Shown here: positions 5,700-13,173 of the stretch, one piece after another
Position numbering within the stretch: the first letter of the stretch is position 1
Layout: the number at the start of each line of letters is the position of its first letter
Origin: Flavobacteriaceae bacterium UBA4439
GTDB lineage: Bacteria; Bacteroidota; Bacteroidia; Flavobacteriales; Flavobacteriaceae
Direction: 5' to 3'
Assembly (NCBI GenBank): GCA_002390455.1
Contig: DGPN01000042.1
Location: 6,631-26,907, forward strand
DNA length: 20,277 bases
Program-made: the position numbers and the translations under genes
The notes under the pieces: model-generated
The model's input: only the letters and a program-made list of their open reading frames with translations
Databases searched by the model: none
Told to the model about the DNA's origin: nothing

Positions 5700-7241
5700 T
5701 TACGAGTTCATTGAAATGAGGAACTCTTCGTTGTTTTTTGTCTTGACAAATCGGTCATTGATGAACTCCATGGCCTCAACAGGATTCATGTCTGCCAGAT
5801 ATTTTCTCATGATCCACATCCGTTTAATGTTATTTTCGTCAAGCAATATATCATCTCGACGGGTACTGGAAGATATCAAATCAATAGCAGGGAATATTCT
5901 TCGGTTGGCAATTCTGCGATCGAGTTGCAGTTCCATGTTTCCCGTACCTTTAAACTCTTCAAAAATCACCTCATCCATTTTGGACCCTGTTTCAGTCAAT
6001 GCAGTAGCGATGATGGATAAGGATCCTCCACCTTCAATGTTTCGAGCCGCTCCGAAGAACCTTTTGGGTTTGTGGAGTGCGTTGGCATCTACCCCACCAC
6101 TGAGGATTTTCCCTGAGGCTGGTTGGACAGTATTGTAGGCCCTCGCCAATCGGGTAATGGAATCGAGTAAAATCACCACATCATGGCCACATTCGACCAT
6201 TCTTTTGGCTTTTTCGAGTACAATATTGGCCACCTTTACGTGTCGATCTGCAGGCTCGTCGAAGGTAGAAGCTACTACTTCACCGTCAACGTTTCTTTGC
6301 ATGTCGGTTACCTCTTCTGGTCTTTCATCGATCAAAAGGATCAGTTGGTAAACTTCGGGGTGATTGGCCGCAATGGCATTGGCAATGTCTTTGAGGAGCA
6401 TGGTCTTTCCCGTTTTGGGTTGTGACACGATCATTCCCCTTTGCCCTTTTCCTATAGGAGAGAACAAGTCAATGATTCTCGTAGATATGGTACTTTGTTT
6501 TTCGGCGATATTGAATTTTTCTTCTGGGAATAGGGGAGTTAAATGTTCGAATGATACTCGATCTCTTACAACTTTTGGATCGAGACCATTGATTTTATCT
6601 ACCTTAATCAGTGGGAAATATTTTTCACCTTCTTTGGGAGGGCGAACAGTTCCCAATACGGTATCTCCAGTTTTGAGTCCAAACAATCGAATTTGGGATT
6701 GTGAAACGTACACATCGTCGGGAGAGGAAAGATAGTTAAAGTCGGAAGACCTAAGAAAACCATAGCCTTCTTGCATCATTTCCAGTACCCCTTCCGTATT
6801 GATTATGCCCTCGAATTCGAAATCGGGTTCACGGTAACGGTTCCGATTGTCTCGGTTGTGATTGACCTCATGGTGTTCTTTTTTCTTTTTGAGGTTATTG
6901 GGTTTACCGTTGTGATGGTTTTGTTTGTGTTGTTGTTGGTGATGATGTTCTTTCTTCTCCGATTTGGGTTGCTCAATTTTGTCCTCAGTTTTAACCTTTT
7001 TATGGTCAATGGCCTTTTTTTCAGGCTTTTCCTTTTCTTGAACTTTAGCAATAGGCTCAGCTTTTTCCTTTATGGAAGGCTTGACTTCAATATCATCACC
7101 CGGAGCTGCGGCTACCGTATCAATGATTTGATAGATGAGTTCCATTTTTTTGAGTCCAGTAATCCTTTTGACTCCAAGGGCTTTTGCAATTTCCTGTAAT
7201 TCAGGAAGTTTTTTACTTTTTAGCGTGGCTATCTCGTACAT
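5700..7241 (-). CDS. rho: Transcription termination factor Rho
   Basis: Rho is a hexameric RNA-dependent ATPase that pulls nascent RNA out of transcription complexes. Domain order in the 513 residues: a Rho_N helical domain at about 1-43 (KSKKLPELQEIAKALGVKRI), then a linker at about 45-140 very rich in Lys, Glu, His, Gln and Asn, then the cold-shock-like RNA-binding domain at about 141-215 (GVLEMMQEGYGFLRSSDFNY), then the ATPase domain. The Walker A motif is SQPKTGKT (273-280), Walker B is VVILLDSITRLARAYN (355-370), and the R-loop region LDRRIANRRIFPAID is at about 440-454. The linker makes it longer than E. coli Rho; such insertions are common in Bacteroidota. The gene converges on rpsT, and its stop touches their shared terminator. 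Upstream, 150 bases separate it from the divergent DUF4293 gene. Confidence 0.97.
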   Translation of the reverse strand: MYEIATLKSKKLPELQEIAKALGVKRITGLKKMELIYQIIDTVAAAPGDDIEVKPSIKEKAEPIAKVQEKEKPEKKAIDHKKVKTEDKIEQPKSEKKEHHHQQQHKQNHHNGKPNNLKKKKEHHEVNHNRDNRNRYREPDFEFEGIINTEGVLEMMQEGYGFLRSSDFNYLSSPDDVYVSQSQIRLFGLKTGDTVLGTVRPPKEGEKYFPLIKVDKINGLDPKVVRDRVSFEHLTPLFPEEKFNIAEKQSTISTRIIDLFSPIGKGQRGMIVSQPKTGKTMLLKDIANAIAANHPEVYQLILLIDERPEEVTDMQRNVDGEVVASTFDEPADRHVKVANIVLEKAKRMVECGHDVVILLDSITRLARAYNTVQPASGKILSGGVDANALHKPKRFFGAARNIEGGGSLSIIATALTETGSKMDEVIFEEFKGTGNMELQLDRRIANRRIFPAIDLISSSTRRDDILLDENNIKRMWIMRKYLADMNPVEAMEFINDRFVKTKNNEEFLISMNS

Positions 7242-7257
7242 TAGATGAGATTAAAGA

Positions 7258-7265
7258 TAAATTTG
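7258..7265 (+). promoter_or_regulatory. Possible -7 element in the rho/DUF4293 divergent gap
   Basis: TAAATTTG matches TAnnTTTG on the plus strand but lies 126 bases before the DUF4293 start, so the leader would be long. The 150-base gap 7242-7391 is A/T-rich. On the minus strand it also holds TATCTTTA (7250-7257), one base off consensus and close to the rho start. Nothing else stands out. Confidence 0.25.
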
Positions 7266-7391
7266 TGAGAAATAAATGAAAGATAGAGTTTGAAAGTGCG
7301 GAGATATTAGTGTGCTCCACAGGCAATATTACAAATTTTATTTCTAATTTAGGATTTTAATGAAAAAACTTAAGTTTTTAAATTTAAGCCC

Positions 7392-7784
7392 ATGATCCAA
7401 CGCATTCAGACAGTTTTTTTGTTATTGATCTCAATCGCATCAGGTTTTGGTTTTTTTTTCTTACCAACTTTAGATTTGTCCTATTTAGAGTCTGCGGTTC
7501 CCATTCCATTGAAGTCCTATCTCATTTTGAGTGCATCTACCGCGTTTTTGACCCTGCTTTTGTTTAAAAACAGGAAAATCCAATTGATGATAAACCGCAT
7601 ACACTTCATTATTCATGTTGCTTTGTCAGTTTTCTTGATCTACGGATTGTTCAATACGGTTGATCTTAACCCTTTTTTGGTCTGGTTGATGGTGCCTTTT
7701 CTAAGTTTGATATTGTTGATCTTGAGCAGTATGTCAATCCGAAAGGACGAGGATTTGATCCGTTCTATTGATCGCTTGCGATAA
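7392..7784 (+). CDS. DUF4293 family four-helix membrane protein
   Basis: This 130-residue inner-membrane protein of unknown function belongs to DUF4293, a family essentially confined to Bacteroidota. It begins with the family signature MIQRIQTVFLLLISI. Four hydrophobic segments are visible, at about 5-27, 42-58, 70-88 and 94-112, with short loops between. A charged cytoplasmic tail ends KDEDLIRSIDRLR, which is also typical. Nothing catalytic is visible. It is divergent from rho and its last 20 bases overlap the end of the phosphoesterase gene on the opposite strand. The family call is confident; the role is unknown. Confidence 0.85.
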   Translation: MIQRIQTVFLLLISIASGFGFFFLPTLDLSYLESAVPIPLKSYLILSASTAFLTLLLFKNRKIQLMINRIHFIIHVALSVFLIYGLFNTVDLNPFLVWLMVPFLSLILLILSSMSIRKDEDLIRSIDRLR

Positions 7785-8283
7785 GCGATCCACGTAGGCC
7801 CAATTCTATGGCTTCGAGTTTTTCAATTTTACCATCATTGAGTTCAAACCGCAATAGTGTCCTTATTTTATGAAAACCTTGAATTCCACAAGCTCCAGGA
7901 TTCATGTGTAATAGATTGTTTTTGCGGTCCTGAATTACTTTAAGAATGTGAGAGTGCCCGCAGATATAGAGTTGTGGTTTTTCTGTTAAGATGAGTTTTT
8001 TTACCCTTGCATTGTACCTTCCTGGATAGCCCCCAATGTGTGTCATCAAAACTTTTACGCCTTCACAACTGAATATTTGATTTTCGGGAAACTGACTTCT
8101 CAACTGATGGCCATCTATATTTCCATAAACTCCTTTGAGTGTTTTCAAACGTGAAATCCCATCTGCTACAGTGGTTGTTCCAATATCTCCAGCGTGCCAA
8201 ACCTCATCGGCATCATCGATGTATTTGATGATTTTATGATCCAAATGACCGTGTGTATCGGAAAGTAGTAGGATTTTTTTCAA
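7765..8283 (-). CDS. YfcE/MJ0936-type metallophosphoesterase
   Basis: A 172-residue calcineurin-like phosphoesterase with two bound metals, of the small YfcE/MJ0936 group that hydrolyses phosphodiesters in vitro. All metal-binding motifs are present in order: DTH (residues 9-11), GD (32-33), GNID (55-58, covering the Asn/Asp motif), His82 in THIGG, and GHSH (109-112). The closing segment HMNPGACG (126-133) is typical of the group. There is no signal peptide, so it is cytoplasmic. The physiological substrate of these enzymes is generally unclear. It is divergent from truA, with its own two-part promoter, and overlaps the DUF4293 gene tail to tail by 20 bases. The family is sure; the substrate is not. 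Confidence 0.92.
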   Translation of the reverse strand: MKKILLLSDTHGHLDHKIIKYIDDADEVWHAGDIGTTTVADGISRLKTLKGVYGNIDGHQLRSQFPENQIFSCEGVKVLMTHIGGYPGRYNARVKKLILTEKPQLYICGHSHILKVIQDRKNNLLHMNPGACGIQGFHKIRTLLRFELNDGKIEKLEAIELGLRGSLIASDQ

Positions 8284-8304
8284 AATGATTCATTAAATAA
8301 TGAT

Positions 8305-8332
8305 CAAAGATATTTGAATTTTCACTTCCAAA
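8305..8332 (-). promoter_or_regulatory. Promoter of the YfcE-type phosphoesterase gene
   Basis: The minus strand reads TATCTTTG (8312 to 8305, -7) with TTTG (8332 to 8329, -33) 16 bases upstream. The -7 element ends 21 bases before the ATG. Both halves fit the Bacteroidota consensus, with the spacer slightly short. Confidence 0.55.
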
Positions 8333-8344
8333 GACTTTAGCAGT

Positions 8345-8369
8345 ATTGTTTCCTAAAACAATATCTTTG
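8345..8369 (+). promoter_or_regulatory. truA promoter element with overlapping inverted repeat
   Basis: TATCTTTG at 8362-8369 is an exact -7 match, eight bases before the truA ATG at 8378, so the mRNA would be nearly leaderless. Directly upstream, ATTGTTT (8345-8351) and AAACAAT (8356-8362) form a 7-bp inverted repeat around CCTA that touches the first base of the -7 element. It could be an operator, or simply A/T-rich promoter DNA. Confidence 0.45.
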
Positions 8370-8377
8370 TACTGACA

Positions 8378-9136
8378 ATGGAGTCAAAACGATATTTTAT
8401 TGAGTTAGCCTACAACGGATCTGCCTATCACGGTTGGCAACGACAACCCAATGCCATCAGTATACAGCAAGTATTAGAAGAAGCACTGAGTAAGCTGAAA
8501 AGGAAAAGTATCAGTTTGATGGGGGCGGGAAGAACCGACACTGGCGTCCATGCCCGACAGATGTTTGCGCATTTTGATGTAGTGGAGGAAATTGCCAATC
8601 CCCAAGAACTTGTTTTTCTTTTAAACGGTTTTTTGAAAGATGACATTGCCATCAAAGCCATCAGAAGGGTTCAGTCCGATGCCCATGCTCGTTTCGATGC
8701 TACAGCTCGTGATTATGAATACCATATATCAACGGCCAAAGATCCTTTTAACGCTCCATTGCATTATTACCTCAAAAACAGCCCTGATGTTGAATTGATG
8801 AACCAAGCGGCCAAGATTCTTCTATTGCATGAAGATTTTCAGTGTTTTTCCCGTTCAAATACCGATGTAAAAACTTTTCTTTGTAATATCAAAAATGCGA
8901 CTTGGCATCAAGAGGGTTCTTCATTGTTATTCTCCATCTCTGCCAATCGATTTTTAAGAAATATGGTTCGGGCCATTGTTGGCACACTTTTGGAAGTAGG
9001 TTACAAAAAAAGAGAAGTGAAGGATATAGAAAAGTTGATCAAAAGTAAAGATAGGGGAGAGGCTGGATTTTCTGCTCCTGCCCAGGGTCTATATCTGAGT
9101 CGTATTGAGTATCCTGATAACATTTTTATAGACTGA
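8378..9136 (+). CDS. truA: tRNA pseudouridine synthase A
   Basis: TruA converts uridines at positions 38-40 of the tRNA anticodon stem-loop to pseudouridine. The 252 residues match the usual length. The opening is IELAYNGSAYHGWQRQPN, the family start. The catalytic motif GAGRTDTGVHARQM lies at residues 49-62 with the nucleophile Asp54. The RNA-binding segment FDATARDYEYHI and the later RFLRNMVRAIVGTLLEVG are also characteristic. The stop codon shares its last base with the ATG of the following ABC exporter gene (TGATG), so the two are almost certainly translated from one mRNA. Confidence 0.96.
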   Translation: MESKRYFIELAYNGSAYHGWQRQPNAISIQQVLEEALSKLKRKSISLMGAGRTDTGVHARQMFAHFDVVEEIANPQELVFLLNGFLKDDIAIKAIRRVQSDAHARFDATARDYEYHISTAKDPFNAPLHYYLKNSPDVELMNQAAKILLLHEDFQCFSRSNTDVKTFLCNIKNATWHQEGSSLLFSISANRFLRNMVRAIVGTLLEVGYKKREVKDIEKLIKSKDRGEAGFSAPAQGLYLSRIEYPDNIFID

Positions 9137-10899
9137 TGGCAAAGGAAAAAGGGAAAATTTTCGATCTTAAATTATTTTCAAAGTTAATCTTCTATGTAAA
9201 GCCCTACAATAAGACCTATTACTTTGTGATGATTTCTGCCATACTGTTGGCTGGTTTTTCTGCACTGACTCCTTATTTGTTGAAAATTACGGTCGATGAT
9301 TACATCCGTCCTAAGAATTACGATGGTATGGTCTTTTTGATTGGGTTAATGTTGGGTGCTCTATTGTTAGAGGTAATCTTTCAATTTTTGTTTGTCTATT
9401 ATGCCAATTGGTTGGGACAAAACGTCATCCGTGATCTAAGGGTAGTATTGTTCAAGAAGATCATAGGGTTTAAGATGGCCTATTTTGATCAATCTGCCGT
9501 AGGAAGATTGGTAACTCGAGCTGTGAACGACATAGAGACCATAGCGAGTATTTTTTCTCAAGGCTTGTTTATGATCATTGCCGATTTGCTAAAAATGGGT
9601 GTGGTGATCGTTATTATGTTGGCCATTGACTGGGAGCTTTCCCTAATTGTTTTCTCAATTCTTCCCGTCATCTTGTACGCCACGAGACTCTTTCAAAAAT
9701 CTATGAAGACTGCTTTTGAGGAAGTTCGTCTTCAGGTCGCCAATCTGAACTCTTTTGTTCAGGAAAGGATTACGGGAATGCAAATTGTGCAGTTATTTCA
9801 CCGTGAAAAAATCGAATACGATTATTTTGTGTCCATTAACGAAAAGCACAAAAATGCTTGGTTGAAAACCGTGTGGTACAACTCAATATTCTTTCCTATT
9901 GCTGAAATTTCCTCTTCCATCACTTTGGGCTTGTTGGTATGGTATGGAGGATTGAATGTGGCGGCAGGAGGTTCCATATCTATGGGTACTATCTTTTTGT
10001 TTATCCAAATGTCACAGATGCTCTTCCGTCCTTTGCGCCACATTGCGGATAAGTTCAATACCCTACAAATGGGTATGGTTGCAGCCGAGCGTATTTTTAA
10101 GATCATCAATACTGAGAGCAAGATCGTTGATGATGGTCAATGGAATCCGCAAAAAATTGAAGGTAAAATTACCATCAAGGATTTGAGCTTTTCTTATGTG
10201 AACGACCAAGAGGTCATTCATGGGATTGATTTAGAGATTCAACCTGGAGAAAAAATTGCCATTGTGGGAGCTACTGGTGCTGGTAAATCTACTTTGATCA
10301 ATTTGCTTTCCAGATTCTACGAATTTGACAAGGGAGAAATATGTCTGGACGATCACTCCATTAAGGATTTTAGGCTCCAATCTTTGCGAAAACATATGGG
10401 AATTGTTCTACAAGATGTGTTTTTATTTGCAGACACCATTTTTAACAATATTACCTTACACAACCCAAATGTGACCCGAGCTATGGTACGTGAGGCAGCA
10501 CAACAGATAGGGGTACACGATTTTATTGAATCCCTTCCTGGAGGCTATGATTACAACGTTAAGGAAAGAGGGGCTATGCTTTCGTCTGGACAACGTCAGT
10601 TGATCGCCTTTTTGAGGGTTTATATTGCCAATCCAAGTGTATTGGTTCTCGATGAGGCTACTTCCTCTATTGATTCCCACTCAGAAGAATTGATCAAAAA
10701 TGCAACCCATAAAATTACCTCTAACAAAACATCCATACTGATTGCCCACCGCCTGTCAACAATCAAAAATGCCGACCGCATTGTGGTAATGGATTCTGGT
10801 CATATAGTTGAAGTGGGATCACACAAAGAGCTGTTGAAGATCAAAAACGGATATTACGCACAGTTGTACAAAATTCAATTTTTGGAAGTAGCCGTCTGA
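9136..10899 (+). CDS. Type I ABC exporter (MsbA/MdlB-like, fused permease-ATPase)
   Basis: A 587-residue half-transporter that should work as a homodimer, pumping lipid, drug or other hydrophobic substrates out of the cytoplasm. The six-helix membrane domain spans about 20-310; strong hydrophobic segments include about 27-48, 66-90, 143-163, 168-184 and 250-274. The ATPase domain spans about 343-580: Walker A GATGAGKST (378-386), Q-loop Gln426, signature LSSGQ (482-486, usually LSGGQ), Walker B VLVLDE (502-507) with catalytic Glu507, and H-loop His538. All catalytic residues are intact. Linkage to truA is by a one-base overlap. Downstream, the stop is separated by a single base from the cdaA stop on the other strand. 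Lipid A flipping (MsbA) is possible but cannot be decided from the sequence. Confidence 0.93.
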   Translation: MAKEKGKIFDLKLFSKLIFYVKPYNKTYYFVMISAILLAGFSALTPYLLKITVDDYIRPKNYDGMVFLIGLMLGALLLEVIFQFLFVYYANWLGQNVIRDLRVVLFKKIIGFKMAYFDQSAVGRLVTRAVNDIETIASIFSQGLFMIIADLLKMGVVIVIMLAIDWELSLIVFSILPVILYATRLFQKSMKTAFEEVRLQVANLNSFVQERITGMQIVQLFHREKIEYDYFVSINEKHKNAWLKTVWYNSIFFPIAEISSSITLGLLVWYGGLNVAAGGSISMGTIFLFIQMSQMLFRPLRHIADKFNTLQMGMVAAERIFKIINTESKIVDDGQWNPQKIEGKITIKDLSFSYVNDQEVIHGIDLEIQPGEKIAIVGATGAGKSTLINLLSRFYEFDKGEICLDDHSIKDFRLQSLRKHMGIVLQDVFLFADTIFNNITLHNPNVTRAMVREAAQQIGVHDFIESLPGGYDYNVKERGAMLSSGQRQLIAFLRVYIANPSVLVLDEATSSIDSHSEELIKNATHKITSNKTSILIAHRLSTIKNADRIVVMDSGHIVEVGSHKELLKIKNGYYAQLYKIQFLEVAV

Positions 10900-10900
10900 T

Positions 10901-11689
10901 CTAAATAGAGAGGTCCTCAATTAGCATTCTCCGAAGATCCTCTGTGTTTTTAAACTTACAGAAAGTTCCGTCTTTGATGTAGGATATTTTTCCAGTTTGT
11001 TCAGAAATCACCAGTACTATGGCATCTGTTTTTTCACTGATTCCAATGGCTGCCCTGTGTCGAAGTCCAAATCTTGAGGGAATTGAAGTGGATTCAGAGA
11101 CTGGGAGAACCACCCGTGTGGCTTTTATAAAATTGTTTTTTACGATAATGGCTCCATCGTGAAGGGGGCTGTTCTTAAAAAAGATGGTTTCCAAAATTGG
11201 TGCGCTGACTTCGATGTTGGCTTCGTCTCCCGTATTTTTTAAAAAATCCAAACTGTTTTCTCTTTCGAATACGATGATGGCTCCGGTTTTCTCACTGGCC
11301 ATTTTATTACAAGCGCTTAACAAAGCAGTCAAATCTATTTTGAGTGACTCCTGGTTTTGATTGAGAAAATTAAAATAACGGATGACGTTTCGCCTAGAGG
11401 CAAAATTGGTTGAACCAATCAGGAGTAAAAATTTTCTGATTTCTTGCTGAAAGACTACGATCAATGCAAAAAAACCTACGCTGATGAATTTGCCCAATAT
11501 GTTACTCAAAACATCCAAGTTGAGAATGTCCGTCAATTTCCAAATCACATAGAAGATGACAATACCGATAAATATATTGATGGCGACTGTTCCTTTAACC
11601 AGTCGGTAGGCATAAAAAAGAAGCAAAGCGACCAAAAGAATATCAACAATGTCGATGAAGGTGAAGTCTAGAAAATCAATTTTGTCCAA
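10901..11689 (-). CDS. cdaA: Membrane diadenylate cyclase CdaA (c-di-AMP synthase)
   Basis: CdaA joins two ATP into cyclic di-AMP, a second messenger linked to potassium, osmolyte and envelope control. Within 262 residues, three membrane helices are seen at about 12-29, 34-52 and 66-82. The DisA_N cyclase domain (about 95-250) carries the two signature motifs: DGA (178-180, in NSPLHDGAIIV) and RHRAA (210-214, in GLRHRAAIGIS). Flavobacterial CdaA stands without the CdaR partner used in Firmicutes. Here it lies 26 bases downstream of folP on the same strand, most likely in one operon. No c-di-AMP phosphodiesterase or receptor gene is visible in the window. Confidence 0.95.
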   Translation of the reverse strand: MDKIDFLDFTFIDIVDILLVALLLFYAYRLVKGTVAINIFIGIVIFYVIWKLTDILNLDVLSNILGKFISVGFFALIVVFQQEIRKFLLLIGSTNFASRRNVIRYFNFLNQNQESLKIDLTALLSACNKMASEKTGAIIVFERENSLDFLKNTGDEANIEVSAPILETIFFKNSPLHDGAIIVKNNFIKATRVVLPVSESTSIPSRFGLRHRAAIGISEKTDAIVLVISEQTGKISYIKDGTFCKFKNTEDLRRMLIEDLSI

Positions 11690-11715
11690 GGTAGCTTTTT
11701 TGTAAAATTATAAAA

Positions 11716-12537
11716 CTATTGTAGGGCTTGCAATAAATCGGCACATTCTTTGGCTTGCTTGACATCGTGAACCCGAAGAATATTTGCCCCTTTGGACAGT
11801 GCAATGGTGTTGAGCACTGAGGTTCCATTGAGTGCCTCATCGGGAGTAATGTCCAGTTTTTTGTATATCATTGACTTTCTTGATATGCCTAACAATATTG
11901 GAAGTTCTAGGCTATGAAACAACTCTAAATGGTTCATTAAGGTATAGTTGTGTTCCAGTGTTTTTCCGAATCCAAAACCAGGATCTATGATTACATCATT
12001 GATTCCGTTGTGGTATGCCTGCTGTACTTTTTCGGAAAAATAATACAAGACCTCTTGAACAACATTTTTATATTGGGGTTTTTTTTGCATGGTTTTTGGT
12101 GTTCCCAGAATGTGCATCAACACATAGGGTGCATGATATTTCCCGACGGTTTCCATCATTTTGGGGTCCAACTGCCCCCCAGAAATATCATTGATCATTG
12201 CAGCCCCTCTTTTGAGGCATCCCTCTGCCACATCAGAACGGTAGGTGTCAATGGAAAAATACTGTTTGGGGAAAGTTTCAATCAGTTTTTCCAAAATGGG
12301 ATAAAGTCTTTTTTTCTCTTCTTGTGCGCTAATTTCTTCAGCACCTGGTTTTGTGCTGCAAGCCCCCAGGTCAATAAAGTAGGCTCCTTCAAGAATCATT
12401 TTTTCTGTTTGAGCTATGGCACTATCCAATACATTGAATTTTCCACCGTCGTAGAACGAATCTGGTGTCAGATTCAGTATCCCCATGATTTTAGGTTGTC
12501 TTAGATCAATTAACTCCCCTTTGATATTGATGGTCAT
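11716..12537 (-). CDS. folP: Dihydropteroate synthase
   Basis: FolP condenses 6-hydroxymethyl-dihydropterin diphosphate with p-aminobenzoate to form dihydropteroate, and is the sulfonamide target. The 273-residue TIM barrel shows the family motifs in order: IMGILNLTPDSFYDGGK (17-33), DLGACSTKPGA (56-66; many species have DIGGESTRPGA), SIDTYR (95-100), INDISGG (115-121), MHILGTPKTMQ (141-151), DPGFGFGK (185-192), LLGISRKSM (215-223) and RVHDV (255-259). The loop variant ACSTKPG keeps the Ser-Thr pair. The first gene of the folP-cdaA pair, it is preceded by a TATCTTTG element about 74 bases upstream of the ATG. Confidence 0.96.
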   Translation of the reverse strand: MTINIKGELIDLRQPKIMGILNLTPDSFYDGGKFNVLDSAIAQTEKMILEGAYFIDLGACSTKPGAEEISAQEEKKRLYPILEKLIETFPKQYFSIDTYRSDVAEGCLKRGAAMINDISGGQLDPKMMETVGKYHAPYVLMHILGTPKTMQKKPQYKNVVQEVLYYFSEKVQQAYHNGINDVIIDPGFGFGKTLEHNYTLMNHLELFHSLELPILLGISRKSMIYKKLDITPDEALNGTSVLNTIALSKGANILRVHDVKQAKECADLLQALQ

Positions 12538-12610
12538 GCTATAACTTAAATAGTTTTCAAACTTTTATTAATGCCCTTTATAGAGTAAAAAAAATTATCG
12601 AAATTTACGC

Positions 12611-12618
12611 CAAAGATA
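12611..12618 (-). promoter_or_regulatory. Possible -7 promoter element for folP-cdaA
   Basis: TATCTTTG on the minus strand, an exact TAnnTTTG match, would give folP a leader of roughly 65 bases. It lies only 10 bases before the start of the divergent DUF1599 gene on the other strand. No plus-strand element of equal quality is seen in the 90-base gap. Confidence 0.45.
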
Positions 12619-12627
12619 AATAAACCC

Positions 12628-13173
12628 ATGACATCCACCCCTGAACAGTATCAAAGGGTAATGAAGAACTGTAAGTCACTCTTTGCCAAGAAGATGACGG
12701 ATTACGGAAGCGCTTGGCGCATACTCCGCCTTCCTTCATTGACAGATCAAATTTTTATCAAGGCTCAGAGGATTAGGGGTTTGCAAACCAATGCTACTCA
12801 AAAAGTAGATGAGGGTGAAGTCTCCGAATTTATTGGAGTCATTAACTACTCTCTTATGGCATTGATTCAAATTGAGTTGGGTGTTTCTGACACCCCCGAT
12901 TTGAATACAGAGGAAGCCTTGTTGCAGTATGAAAAGCAGGCTGCAGTAGTTTTTGAGTTGATGAAGGCCAAAAACCACGATTATGGTGAGGCTTGGCGAG
13001 ATATGCGTGTAAGTTCTCTTACCGATCTGATTTTACAAAAATTGATGCGGGTCAAGCAAATAGAAGGCAATGATGGCAAAACCTTGGTCAGTGAAGGTAT
13101 TGACGCCAATTATCAAGACATTATCAACTATGCTGTTTTTGCTTTAATTCACCTAAGGGCTTTTGAGGAATAG
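12628..13173 (+). CDS. DUF1599 protein with two tandem repeats
   Basis: A 181-residue soluble protein of unknown function in the DUF1599 family (I recall, without being able to check, that Pfam also lists it as a nucleotide-modification-associated domain). It consists of two copies of one unit, about 12-85 and 105-178. The first has KKMTDYGSAWRILRLPSLTD and the second KNHDYGEAWRDMRVSSLTD. Each is followed by a Lys/Arg-rich helix (FIKAQRIR; LQKLMRVK), then an acidic segment and INYSLMALI or INYAVFALI. The conserved DYG-AW-R and SLTD residues in both halves suggest both are functional. The all-helical pattern recalls MazG-like nucleotide pyrophosphohydrolases, an inference only. Its stop is directly followed by the permease ATG with no gap. 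Confidence 0.88.
   Translation: MTSTPEQYQRVMKNCKSLFAKKMTDYGSAWRILRLPSLTDQIFIKAQRIRGLQTNATQKVDEGEVSEFIGVINYSLMALIQIELGVSDTPDLNTEEALLQYEKQAAVVFELMKAKNHDYGEAWRDMRVSSLTDLILQKLMRVKQIEGNDGKTLVSEGIDANYQDIINYAVFALIHLRAFEE

Noticed and set aside
6771..7199. A 142-codon Phe/Leu/Val-rich plus-strand frame opposite the Rho linker
   Set aside because: It is the reverse complement of Lys/His/Glu codons in the Rho insertion; the apparent membrane protein is an artefact.
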